Source: Deinococcus seoulensis
Lineage (GTDB): Bacteria > Deinococcota > Deinococci > Deinococcales > Deinococcaceae
Reading direction: 5' to 3'
Assembly (NCBI RefSeq): GCF_014648115.1
Contig: NZ_BMQM01000006.1
Span: 1 to 64,000 of the forward strand
DNA length: 64,000 nucleotides
Shown: positions 52,231 through 59,909 of the stretch, one piece after another
Layout: each line of letters opens with the position of its first letter
Position numbering within the stretch: position 1 is the stretch's first letter
Notes under the pieces: generated by a model
What the model was told of the DNA's origin: nothing
Seen by the model: the letters and a program-made list of their open reading frames with translations, nothing else
Database searches by the model: none
Program-made: the position numbers and the translations under genes

Positions 52231-53049
52231 TCAGTCGGCGGCGCTGCCGGAACCGAAGTCCATCTCGTCCAGGTCGCCGCCGCGCCCGGCGTCCATCAGG
52301 ATGCTCGTGACGGCCAGACCGATCAGCAGGAACGACACGACACCCACGATCAGGGCCAGCAGCGAGGTGTCCACGCCGCCGGACGCCAGTCCGGTCTTCA
52401 TCTCGTCGACCACGTGATAGTTCAGGGCGGCCATGCCGGTGTAGTGCATGCCGATCACGGCGGCGCCCATCACGAGGCCCGCGCCGAGCTTCACGCCGAA
52501 CAGGCCCATGCGGGTCTGGCGGCTGACCCATTCACTGGACAGCAGGCGGAACAGGAAGAACGCGACCATGCTGGCGCCCACGGCAATCAGGACCGACGCG
52601 ATCAGCGGGAACCACACGATCTGCGCTTCCGTGCCGGGCATCTGGTAGGCGGCCATGCCGGTGTAGTGCATGACCACGATCCCCAGACCGGCGATCGACC
52701 CGGCGGCAGCCAGGCGGCCCAGGGTCAGGGGTCCGGCATGCAGGATGCGCAGCGCGGGGTAGATCATGGCCACGGCGATCAGGCCGGAGAACACGGTCAG
52801 ACCCGTGTTGAAGCTGGCGGCCACGTCCACCTGGTAGGCCAGCATGCCCACGAAGTGCATGGCCCAGATGCCGTACCCGAGCACCAGTGCCTGCGCAACC
52901 AGCCAGAAGCGGCTGGTGCTCTGAGTGAAGTTCTGTCCGGCGCGTCCCGCGAGTTCCAGCGAGACGTACGAAGCCAGCGCCGCAATGATGTAGGACAGCA
53001 CGATGTACGAGCTGTTCCACTGCGCGCTCACCATCTGAGAGTGATCCAT
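52231..53049 (-). CDS. MHYT-domain membrane sensor
   Basis: A 272-aa protein with seven membrane helices and the three MHYT-type motifs: WAMHFVGMLAY, VVMHYTGMAAY and GMHYTGMAAL. MHYT domains are proposed to bind copper and to sense oxygen, CO or NO. Here the domain is stand-alone; it is not fused to a GGDEF or kinase output. AAGGAGG lies eight bases before the ATG, one of the best ribosome sites in the window. It precedes the chemosensory genes on the same strand and may add a diatomic-gas input. Confidence 0.9.
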   Translation of the reverse strand: MDHSQMVSAQWNSSYIVLSYIIAALASYVSLELAGRAGQNFTQSTSRFWLVAQALVLGYGIWAMHFVGMLAYQVDVAASFNTGLTVFSGLIAVAMIYPALRILHAGPLTLGRLAAAGSIAGLGIVVMHYTGMAAYQMPGTEAQIVWFPLIASVLIAVGASMVAFFLFRLLSSEWVSRQTRMGLFGVKLGAGLVMGAAVIGMHYTGMAALNYHVVDEMKTGLASGGVDTSLLALIVGVVSFLLIGLAVTSILMDAGRGGDLDEMDFGSGSAAD

Positions 53050-53277
53050 AGGTCGTTCCTCCTTCGTCACGGTTGGCCCACCGTTCAACGTCCCTGAACC
53101 ATAAACCCAGTGAACTCACATAAAACTTACTGACCAGTCACCTCATAGAACGCCACCAACGAATGCCAGAAACCGCACATTCCTGCCGTGCGGACGCTCC
53201 TTTCCCCGTAACGGCCCTCTTCCCCACCCCACGCACCTGCCCCGCAGGCGCACAGACGCGCCCCGTATGGTGAAGGC

Positions 53278-54042
53278 ATGACCGACCTCCCCCACACCGA
53301 CACACAGACCAGCTTCCCACTGACCGACCGATTCACGGCCGCCCTGACCCTCGCCAGCCACTGGCACGCCGGGCAGTACCGCAAGGTCACCGGCAGCGCC
53401 ACACCCACCGTTCCGTACCTGTCGCACCTGCTGGGCGTGGCATCCATCGCCCTGGAATACGGCGCGACCGAGGATCAGGCCGTCGCCGCACTCCTCCACG
53501 ACGCCCTCGAAGACGGCCCCGCCAACACCGGCCACACACCCACCCACCTGCGCGAACAGATCGCCGGAACGTTCGGGGAGAGCGTCGCCCGCCTCGTGGA
53601 CGACGCCACCGACGACACCCCCGCCCCCGGCCAGCCCAAACGCCCCTGGCCCGCCCGCAAGACCGAATACCTGAGCGGCCTGCACCACAAAAGCGCCGCC
53701 TCACTCCTCGTCAGCGCCGCCGACAAACTGCACAACGCCCGCACCATCCTCGCCGACGTGAGCGCACTCCCCACCGACCAGCGCCACGCGTACTTCGACC
53801 GCTTCGGGCAGGGACACGCCGGCACCATGCAGTACTACCGCCTGCTGAGCGACCACTACCAGGCCGCGCCCGCCACCCACACCCAGCCGCGCCTGCGCGC
53901 CCTGCTACGCGAACTCGAACGGACCGTCACCGACCTCGAACACGCCACCGGCCTGACCGCCGACCAGACCCGAGGGCTGCCGCTGCTGCGAGACGCCCAG
54001 GCACCCCGGTCACAGGACGCCAGCGGGACGGGGTCCGTCTGA
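53278..54042 (+). CDS. HD-domain phosphohydrolase (SpoT/MESH1-like)
   Basis: A 254-aa protein with a metal-dependent HD domain: AGQYRKVTGSATPTVPYLSH (H and R/K of the first motif), VAALLHDALEDG (the H-D pair), and VSAADKLHNARTIL with the downstream aspartate. The order fits the ppGpp hydrolase domain of SpoT and the small alarmone hydrolase MESH1, without the synthetase half. Substrate is not proven. It diverges from the MHYT gene. Its stop TGA (54040-54042) is the first triplet of an interspersed repeat. Confidence 0.87.
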   Translation: MTDLPHTDTQTSFPLTDRFTAALTLASHWHAGQYRKVTGSATPTVPYLSHLLGVASIALEYGATEDQAVAALLHDALEDGPANTGHTPTHLREQIAGTFGESVARLVDDATDDTPAPGQPKRPWPARKTEYLSGLHHKSAASLLVSAADKLHNARTILADVSALPTDQRHAYFDRFGQGHAGTMQYYRLLSDHYQAAPATHTQPRLRALLRELERTVTDLEHATGLTADQTRGLPLLRDAQAPRSQDASGTGSV

Positions 54043-54173
54043 CACTCCGATTGAACGGTTTTAGCAAACCCTCCAATCAGAGCAGAGCGAGTGGAAGCCG
54101 GGCGGATTCCGGACGTGGAACTGGCAATCCGGTGAAGTTCCGGGTGGTCGACGAAACAGACGGAATCCGCATG
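54040..54173 (+). repeat. Stop-codon-associated palindromic repeat, long form (copy 5)
   Basis: Starts TGACACTCCGATTGAACGG, a slightly decayed form of the left end, and ends CAGACGGAATCCGCATG. Internal GTGGAACTGGCAATCCGGTG matches copy 3. The first TGA is the stop codon of the HD hydrolase. Confidence 0.85.
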
Positions 54174-54195
54174 AGCCGGACCCGTCACTGATCCC

Positions 54196-54645
54196 ATGGC
54201 GCATCTCAGAGCATCAGACCTCTCGGCGCTGCAACGCCGCGACCTGGACACCTTTGTTCAGGTCATGCTGGCACGCGGCTGGCAGCCCTCGGGGACGTTC
54301 GGCATCCTGTTCGAGCAGGGTTGGGCCGTGCCGTACCAGGCCGAGTTCAGTCTGCGGCGAACCCGCACGTCACTGATCGTCCGTTACATCTGCGGGTCGG
54401 GCGACACGACCGTCAATCTGACCCTTCACGACGCCACTGACAATCAGATGCTTGCGCTGAGGTCTGAACGACCTGATCCCGTGAGCATCCATCAACTGAT
54501 CGGCCACGCCGAGGAACTTCCATCACAGGGTGTCCGCCGCGTGCTCGAAGCGATTGCCGCGAGTGCTCTGCCGATCACGCTGAATGTCCGTGACACCTAC
54601 CTTCCGCTGGACGCCGCGCTGATCCGACGTCTGTACAGCCGTTGA
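54196..54645 (+). CDS. Hypothetical protein in the accessory region
   Basis: A 149-aa protein (MAHLRASDLSALQRRDLDTF...) with a central beta-rich part (AEFSLRRTRTSLIVRYICGSGDTTVNL) and a helical end (VRRVLEAIAASALPITLNV, LDAALIRRLYSR). No family is recognised. GC is somewhat lower than in the core genes. It directly precedes a DUF1851-like gene on the same strand (54-base gap), so it may belong to the same acquired cassette. Confidence 0.6.
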   Translation: MAHLRASDLSALQRRDLDTFVQVMLARGWQPSGTFGILFEQGWAVPYQAEFSLRRTRTSLIVRYICGSGDTTVNLTLHDATDNQMLALRSERPDPVSIHQLIGHAEELPSQGVRRVLEAIAASALPITLNVRDTYLPLDAALIRRLYSR

Positions 54646-54698
54646 CGGCCAGTCGTGCACAGGTCACGGCCCGTTTCTCTCAACGTGAGGTCGCATCC

Positions 54699-55244
54699 AT
54701 GACGCCAGATACCGAGGCTATCCTCTACTTTCGCCAGCAGTTCGGGACGGTCATCGGCGCGGTGAAGCCTGCTGCCGACACCCTGCGCGAGTATCCGGAG
54801 TTCCTGCGGCTGTTCTGGCAGGAAGTCGGATTCGGCTCTCGCGAGGATGGGTTCGTGTGGCTGGTCCATCCGCAGGAAACCGGCTGGTTTGCGCCGATGT
54901 TTGACCTTGACCGGAGCCTGATTCCATTCGCGCGGACTTCGTTTGGCGACTTTCACCTGTTCGACCGGAGTGGACGCTGTTTCTTCTTCTCGCCAACGAA
55001 CAGGGAGCTTCTACTGATTGCAGATTCCTTCCACACCGCCATCATGACGCTGAGCGAGGCGGAGTACATCGAGGATGATGTCCTGTTCGCACGTCATCAG
55101 GAGATGTGGGAGGCAGGCCACCATATTAACGCCACCACCTGCTACTGCCTGAGCCCAGCTGTCCCGCTGGGAGGAGACGAGCTGACCTCAGAAATCTACG
55201 TGGGCGACCTGCAACCCTACTGCCACCTGCTGAGTCAGGCTTGA
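54699..55244 (+). CDS. DUF1851/GAD-like immunity-type protein
   Basis: A 181-aa protein. FLRLFWQEVGFGSREDGFVWLVHP and PFARTSFGDFHLFDRSG followed by a C-terminal TTCYCLSPAVPLGGDELTSEIYVGDLQPYCHLLSQ match the pattern of GAD-like/DUF1851 proteins, a group that includes the T6SS immunity protein Tdi1. I infer protection from a toxin of rival cells. No toxin gene is adjacent. It starts at ATG 54699 with CGTGAGG upstream and converges on the tRNA-Arg terminator. Confidence 0.75.
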   Translation: MTPDTEAILYFRQQFGTVIGAVKPAADTLREYPEFLRLFWQEVGFGSREDGFVWLVHPQETGWFAPMFDLDRSLIPFARTSFGDFHLFDRSGRCFFFSPTNRELLLIADSFHTAIMTLSEAEYIEDDVLFARHQEMWEAGHHINATTCYCLSPAVPLGGDELTSEIYVGDLQPYCHLLSQA

Positions 55245-55306
55245 GGTCCGTGACTGGAGCGACGCGGCTGGCCCGGGATCCTGGGAGTATCCGGAGCGCA
55301 GGAATG

Positions 55307-55330
55307 AAAAATCCCCCTCTGGGAGGGGGA
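55307..55330 (-). terminator. Rho-independent terminator of tRNA-Arg
   Basis: On the minus strand TCCCCCTC pairs with GAGGGGGA around a three-base loop (55312-55330) and is followed by five T residues (55307-55311). A related hairpin occurs beside the third 45-bp tRNA copy. Confidence 0.9.
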
Positions 55331-55337
55331 GTTTCTA

Positions 55338-55414
<77 letters not shown>

Positions 55415-55585
55415 GTCCTATGTGTTGCTGGCGCTTTTGTTGCGGGCACTCGTTGCCCAGCCGAAAGAGGCTACAGGGTTCAGGCGGAAATTGCAAGTGG
55501 GGATGGTGGGGTGCGGCGCCAGGGCAGCAGCACGGCGCGGGTCGCAAGAGCGAAACACCCACGCGTGGCGGGGGCTCTGCTGTGG

Positions 55586-55630
55586 TGGTGTGCCCGAAGG
55601 GATTCGAACCCCTGGCCTTCTGATCCGTAG
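55586..55630 (-). repeat. 45-bp copy of the tRNA-Arg 3' half (att-like, copy 2)
   Basis: Identical to 55338-55382, from the anticodon region to the CCA. Identity ends at the anticodon loop. The next 48 bases (GTGGCAGCTTTCAAACGTCC...CTTGGCACC) resemble those after copy 3, so both carry the same element arm. The 5' half of a tRNA is missing. Confidence 0.9.
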
Positions 55631-55885
55631 GTGGCAGCTTTCAAACGTCCCTGATGACCCTTGGCACCCGTAGATGCCCTCAACAGTGCTTTTAAGTACG
55701 TCGAAGCTAACATTGCGAGATTCCGGGAAGGCGCCGGAACCTCTCCATTCCCGCTTCAACATACTTCCTCTGCTACGCGCTCCGCGCGGTTTATCTAAAA
55801 GATAAACGCAGTGTACTTAACGGGGTTTCTCAGGTCACCTGCTGTCCTTCGAAGGTCTTGGAGCGCCTGTGAGGCCTGCCCGGGT

Positions 55886-55904
55886 AAGGCACGCACAAGG
55901 CACG
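55886..55904 (+). repeat. Arm-like direct repeat A
   Basis: AAGGCACGCACAAGGCACG, two AAGGCACG units 11 bases apart. The same 19-mer, with one variable base, recurs at 57372 and 57622. It is probably a recombinase arm-binding site (inference). Confidence 0.65.
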
Positions 55905-55910
55905 ATCCTT

Positions 55911-56347
55911 CCTCATGCAGCGGGAGTCCTGGCGAGGTCAAAGTTTGGGTCCTGGCCATACCGCCGGGCCTGCCGGTCAACGAACAGAACGTGAACAGCC
56001 TCGGGTTGATAGTCAAGTATGACGGCTTCAAGGCCCTGATGACCGGGAACAGCGAAATACCCCAGACGAACGCGTGGCTCAAGCCCTTCGGCAGACAGGC
56101 GTTCGGACCGGTAGACGTGTACAAGAGCATGCTCCATTCTCTTGATCAGGTCGGCGGCGGCTCCGCAACCGTGTTCCCTGGCTCGGGCCTTGACGCTTAC
56201 GGTGTCACGCGGATCAACTCTTCAACTGGAGCGGGCTGGAAGGGCCTCGTCCGTAAGATCGAAGATCACGTCCGACCGTACGTCTCCCACAGTAACTACG
56301 CGACGGTCAGCATGTCGCCTATTACAGTCGACGTTCGACAAGGATGA
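55911..56347 (+). pseudogene. Decayed metallo-beta-lactamase-fold (ComEC-like) gene
   Basis: The reading frame has VNSLGLIVKYDGFKALMTGN followed by SEIPQTNAWLKPFG and GPVDVYKSMLHS. In intact MBL-fold hydrolases of the ComEC C-terminal class this continues with a metal-binding H-H-G-S and a later histidine motif. Here those are replaced by unrelated sequence (SLDQVGGGSATVFPG...), and no start codon with a sensible N-terminus is present. I read it as a truncated, chimeric remnant. It ends ten bases before the DUF1851-like gene. Confidence 0.6.
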
Positions 56348-56357
56348 CTCGCCAAGG

Positions 56358-56942
56358 ATGACCATGATTGAAGAATTCTTCTCCATGTACTTCGACAAGC
56401 CAGCCGGGCCGGTTCTCCGACCTGCCATGACGATCAATCACCCGGTGATCCGCCATATTTACGAAGAGTATGGCATCTGCACATCCAGAAACGGCTTTTT
56501 CCGCGTGATCGACCCGGAGAAATGGCAGGAGAGTTACATGCCTTGGTTTCGGTTGATGCGGGACGACGACGGCGTCTACGAAGGGCCGGAACTGTTCCCG
56601 TTCATGACCACGGTGTTCGGCTACCCGTACATTTTCTCGAATCTGGAAAATGCGACTGTTGCCGGCTATATCGACGTGACCGACAATTTCCACACACTGG
56701 GGCACGCAAGTGCCCTCTTCGAGGAGGTCTTGCTGGATGACGTTTCGTATCAGTACAGCCTTTACGGGGAAGTCTACGAGGATCTGATGCCTGTAGACCC
56801 GCTCCTTACAAGTGAGGAGTGTTTCGGGTTTTTCCCGCCGATTACAATGGGTGGTGAGCCATCGGCAGAGACAGTGCAACGCGTCAAGCTACGTGAGCAC
56901 CTGCACTTCCTGGCAGAAATTTCCGGCCTCCCGACCAAGTAG
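56358..56942 (+). CDS. DUF1851-like immunity-type protein (second copy)
   Basis: A 194-aa protein beginning MTMIEEFFSMYFDKPAGP. It follows the same plan as the protein at 54699: HPVIRHIYEEYGICTSRNGFFRVIDPEKW, a central PFMTTVFGYPYIFSNLENATVAGY, and a C-terminal SEECFGFFPPITMGGEPSAETVQRVKLREHLHFLAEI. Overall identity between the two looks low, so they are diverged paralogues rather than a recent duplication. It lies between the two extra tRNA-Arg fragments, i.e. within the element remnant. Immunity function is inferred. Confidence 0.72.
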   Translation: MTMIEEFFSMYFDKPAGPVLRPAMTINHPVIRHIYEEYGICTSRNGFFRVIDPEKWQESYMPWFRLMRDDDGVYEGPELFPFMTTVFGYPYIFSNLENATVAGYIDVTDNFHTLGHASALFEEVLLDDVSYQYSLYGEVYEDLMPVDPLLTSEECFGFFPPITMGGEPSAETVQRVKLREHLHFLAEISGLPTK

Positions 56943-57112
56943 ACCTTGCCTCTTCAGCACCGGACATCTTCAGCTTTTTACCGTCCAGACCGTCAAAAAT
57001 TACGACATTCTCTCCAACGTCATCTATTGACACCGGCGTAAGTTGACATTACTCGTCACTCTCTTGTGTTGGAGGGACGCTGGCCAGGACACCTTGGAGG
57101 ACAGCACAGGTG

Positions 57113-57346
57113 ATGCGGATTTACGCCGTTATCAATAGAGCCACGCAACGGTTTTTTCGCGTGCCAGACGCGATTGAACCCGAGTTTCCGGTACTGAAAG
57201 GGGCACCTCAGGAAGGAGATACCGTCAGCCCAGCGTGCGTGTCCGGCGAGGCGTTCAACTTCTGCAACCCGATGGCAGCGGCCGAGGCACTCAGTTCAGT
57301 CGTCCTCAATGGTGCAAGAAGCGGCCGGCGGACCCAGCATGTCTGA
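57113..57346 (+). CDS. Small hypothetical protein
   Basis: A 77-78-aa protein (MRIYAVINRATQRFFRVPDAIEPEFPVLKGAP...) with GGAGGACAGCACAGGTG upstream as a ribosome site; GTG 57110 or ATG 57113 may start it. The content is a short beta-rich part and an alanine-containing helix. No family recognised. It is the last gene before the third tRNA fragment. Confidence 0.45.
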   Translation: MRIYAVINRATQRFFRVPDAIEPEFPVLKGAPQEGDTVSPACVSGEAFNFCNPMAAAEALSSVVLNGARSGRRTQHV

Positions 57347-57371
57347 GAATTTAATGCCCGTCCCACGCCGT

Positions 57372-57390
57372 AAGGCACGAACAAGGCACG
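57372..57390 (+). repeat. Arm-like direct repeat B
   Basis: AAGGCACGAACAAGGCACG, 57 bases left of the third tRNA-Arg fragment. Same 19-mer as repeats A and C. Confidence 0.65.
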
Positions 57391-57421
57391 CGCCCCTGAC
57401 CGTGCGCGTGCCCAAAATGAA

Positions 57422-57444
57422 AAACTCCCTCTGGGAGGGAGTTT
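57422..57444 (-). terminator. Duplicated tRNA-Arg-type terminator
   Basis: AAACTCCCTC (57422-57431) pairs perfectly with GAGGGAGTTT (57435-57444). Together with the flanking AATGAAAAA and TTTCTG it resembles the real tRNA-Arg terminator at 55307, so the duplication extends past the tRNA end. Confidence 0.8.
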
Positions 57445-57447
57445 CTG

Positions 57448-57492
57448 TGGTGTGCCCGAAGGGATTCGAACCCCTGGCCTTCTGATCCGTAG
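57448..57492 (-). repeat. 45-bp copy of the tRNA-Arg 3' half (att-like, copy 3)
   Basis: Identical to 55338-55382. It keeps a tRNA-type terminator on one side and the shared element arm (GTGGAAGCTTCCCAGCGTCC...CTTGGCACC) on the other. This is the structure expected of an attR: element arm, core, then the native downstream region. Confidence 0.9.
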
Positions 57493-57621
57493 GTGGAAGC
57501 TTCCCAGCGTCCCTGATGATCCTTGGCACCTGCTGATGGCCATAACTCCGTGGTTCAGGGAGTTTCCCGAGGGAAAGCCTTCGCTGGCGGGCTCCAGCAC
57601 GTCTCCAGGGTCTGCTCCAAT

Positions 57622-57640
57622 AAGGCACGGACAAGGCACG
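57622..57640 (+). repeat. Arm-like direct repeat C
   Basis: AAGGCACGGACAAGGCACG, 129 bases right of the third tRNA fragment. With B it brackets that fragment. Confidence 0.65.
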
Positions 57641-57957
57641 ACCCAGGTAAGGAAAATATGTGATAGCAACGATTTGCGGATGATTAGGAGCGACCTGATG
57701 CCCCGCCCCTCCCAATATGCGGGCACTCTCAATTCGATGCTCGAGTCTGCTTCTCGACACTCAGCATCTACATCCAGTCAGTCCTGTCCGGCTCGCAAAC
57801 ATCACCGTCCCTCGTCGCCTCTGACCTCAGCTCCTTGACCCTATAAGAACCATCCCCAGAGGCATTTTCTTTTGCTACACCCCGAGGGCAAAGAGGAATG
57901 GGGGCGTCGGCAAAAATCTCCCCAGGCACTGGACCGATCAAGGAGGAGGCATATCAT

Positions 57958-58680
57958 ATGGCTGTCTTAATTGAAGCAATCAGTGTCATTGTCAGAACGA
58001 AAGCCATTAAGGAGAAGATGCGTGGCGGCATCGCTCATTTTGATGCGTTGATTCCCAACGCTACGGGCTGTCGCGATGACCATCTTGTTCGTGTGGGCTT
58101 CATGTCACCCGCAGATAGTCGACATTTCTTGGATTCGCTTACTTCGCGGGGCCTAGTTTTCTTTGATGGTCAACAGTTTGTCGACGTAGCCGTCGTGGAC
58201 CAGCATCATGGACCTACGGCTCCCACGCCGTGGTTGACCATCATTCACACCCCTGAAGGCTTCAAATTCGCCGCTCTCAGTAGCGAAGAGTTAGGGGACT
58301 TTATGGTACCTGTAGACTGGTCTCCAGAAATGTCCATGACCCGCCGTGGAACCTTCATAGATACCGCCGATCTGGACACGATTCTTAAGCCGTTGGGCTC
58401 AGATAACGGTATCCATGCATTTTATGACCGCCGCTTAAACAAGGTCATGTACTTGGGGAGCCCAGAGCAGCACGAGGCGGGGTCTTCGCCCCTCACCGAA
58501 CCAGTGCCGTCTTACATTGCGCGGCAGGCCCTTCTGGGTTATCTGCGTGAGCAGAAGACGCTTTATCCCTCGCTGGAACACCTTCGTCTTGCCATCAAAC
58601 GGGGTGAAATCCACCCGAAGGTTCTCTCGAAAGAGGTTCGCTGGGGCTTGCACTACGCTGGAGTGCCTGGCGTTCTGTAA
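57958..58680 (+). CDS. Putative toxin-locus immunity-type protein
   Basis: A 240-aa protein starting MAVLIEAISVIVRTKAI with a strong AAGGAGGAG 11 bases upstream, which fixes the start. VRVGFMSPADSRHFLDSLTSRGLVFF, VDVAVVDQHHGPTAPTPWL and a middle RGTFIDTADLDTILKP match a hypothetical family that I recall from polymorphic-toxin and phage-type loci; I cannot confirm this by search. Composition is AT-richer than the core. It is the first gene to the right of the third tRNA fragment. Confidence 0.55.
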   Translation: MAVLIEAISVIVRTKAIKEKMRGGIAHFDALIPNATGCRDDHLVRVGFMSPADSRHFLDSLTSRGLVFFDGQQFVDVAVVDQHHGPTAPTPWLTIIHTPEGFKFAALSSEELGDFMVPVDWSPEMSMTRRGTFIDTADLDTILKPLGSDNGIHAFYDRRLNKVMYLGSPEQHEAGSSPLTEPVPSYIARQALLGYLREQKTLYPSLEHLRLAIKRGEIHPKVLSKEVRWGLHYAGVPGVL

Positions 58681-59008
58681 CTTCAGCTATTAATCCCCGC
58701 ATAAATTGATAGCGCGCCAGAGTAATGCTGCTGATGAAACTGGGCAGGACGTTGGCTGGACTCCTGAATTCGCCAGAATTCTGGCTGCCTGCACGTGGCG
58801 CTTCGAATCAAAGGACGAATCAGTAGTTCAGTAAGGAGAAATTGAGGTTGTGACGCGTGTCGCGAGCCCAAGCACGTATGCGTTGCACCCGCAGTCTACA
58901 AATGAAGCAGGTTATGTGAAAAAGCTGTTCTAGACGGGCTTGACTGTGTGAGCGAGCCTGATCCAGTGTGTGCTGCCTCGCCAGACCGCAGGCGGGGCAG
59001 GAGGCTTC
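58681..59008. other. Intergenic region without a visible gene
   Basis: A 328-base AT-richer gap. It contains the perfect palindrome CCAGAATTCTGG (58773-58784) next to a GAATTC repeat, and CAGGAGG at the end as the ribosome site of the next gene. No coding frame is convincing. Confidence 0.4.
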
Positions 59009-59854
59009 ATGACACCGTCAGAAGATCAGCTCAACTTACAGGCCGCTCGCCTCTACCTCACCCGTCTGCTGCCCCACCTGGCGCCGTTTACGCCAACGGA
59101 GGTGCAGGGGCTCACGCTCAAGGCGGGCCTCTGGTCGCTGTACCGCCAGACGCAGCCCGCCGAGCCCACCCTCACGGATCACCTCCAGGCTCACGCACGA
59201 CTCGTGAGAGGGCAGGGCAGCGACCTTGACCGCCTGGAAGCCCAGCACCTGCGTCAGTCGGATCGGCGCGCCACGCCTCCGCTGCTCCCCGTTGAGGCCA
59301 GCCCGCCCGCCTCAAGCCCCAGCCTGGAGAGCATGCGGCATTTAGCCCACCGGCTGGATCTCCCCTGGTTCACCCGTCAACCCCTCACTCAGGCTAAAAC
59401 TCAGGTGACTTACCGCGTCACCCGGTCCTTTGAACGCGCCCTGCATGACGCCTGGAAAGAGAGTGCGCCCCGTGGGGCCTCCCGCAGCGACCTGCAGTCG
59501 ACGCTCGCCCTGGCTTATCTCAGCCTCCCGGAGTTCAGGCAGCGTGTGAGACAGGTGCAGGACATCCGCTACGCGCGCACGCCAGTCGCCTCAGTTCCTG
59601 AAGAGGCCAGCAACGTCGCGGCGCTCCTGACCCGCTGCCGCTTGCCCGCCCGCGGGGCACCCACCCTCCGCAATGAGGTGGTGCAGCTGAGCTACCGCAC
59701 CACGCTGACGGCCAACGACCAGGTGCGGCGCAGCTTGCCATCGGCAGAGCGCACGCGGGCCTACCTGCACATCGACCTGCTTGCCCTGTACCTCACGGCA
59801 CCCGACATCCGCGCCCTGATCGACGAGGCCCTCGAAGACCGCGCCCAGAAGTAG
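59009..59854 (+). CDS. Hypothetical element-borne protein (281 aa)
   Basis: A soluble, mostly helical protein: QLNLQAARLYLTRLLPHLAPF, QGLTLKAGLWSLYRQTQP, a proline-rich hinge (about residues 90-110), then two similar halves with TYRVTRSFERALHDAWKES and SYRTTLTANDQVRRSLPSAERT, each followed by LQSTLALAYLSLPEFRQRV or AYLHIDLLALYLTAPDIRALI. The halves look like an internal duplication. I do not recognise it. CAGGAGG precedes ATG 59009. It converges on the 541-aa recombinase across a shared terminator. Confidence 0.7.
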   Translation: MTPSEDQLNLQAARLYLTRLLPHLAPFTPTEVQGLTLKAGLWSLYRQTQPAEPTLTDHLQAHARLVRGQGSDLDRLEAQHLRQSDRRATPPLLPVEASPPASSPSLESMRHLAHRLDLPWFTRQPLTQAKTQVTYRVTRSFERALHDAWKESAPRGASRSDLQSTLALAYLSLPEFRQRVRQVQDIRYARTPVASVPEEASNVAALLTRCRLPARGAPTLRNEVVQLSYRTTLTANDQVRRSLPSAERTRAYLHIDLLALYLTAPDIRALIDEALEDRAQK

Positions 59855-59867
59855 CTCACAACAGACA

Positions 59868-59899
59868 AGAGGGGGCGCACGATCAGGTGCGCCCCCTCT
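59868..59899. terminator. Bidirectional hairpin between converging genes
   Basis: AGAGGGGGCGCAC (59868-59880) pairs perfectly with GTGCGCCCCCTCT (59887-59899). It separates the 281-aa gene from the end of the recombinase gene. Confidence 0.85.
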
Positions 59900-59909
59900 G
59901 CGTTCTGTC

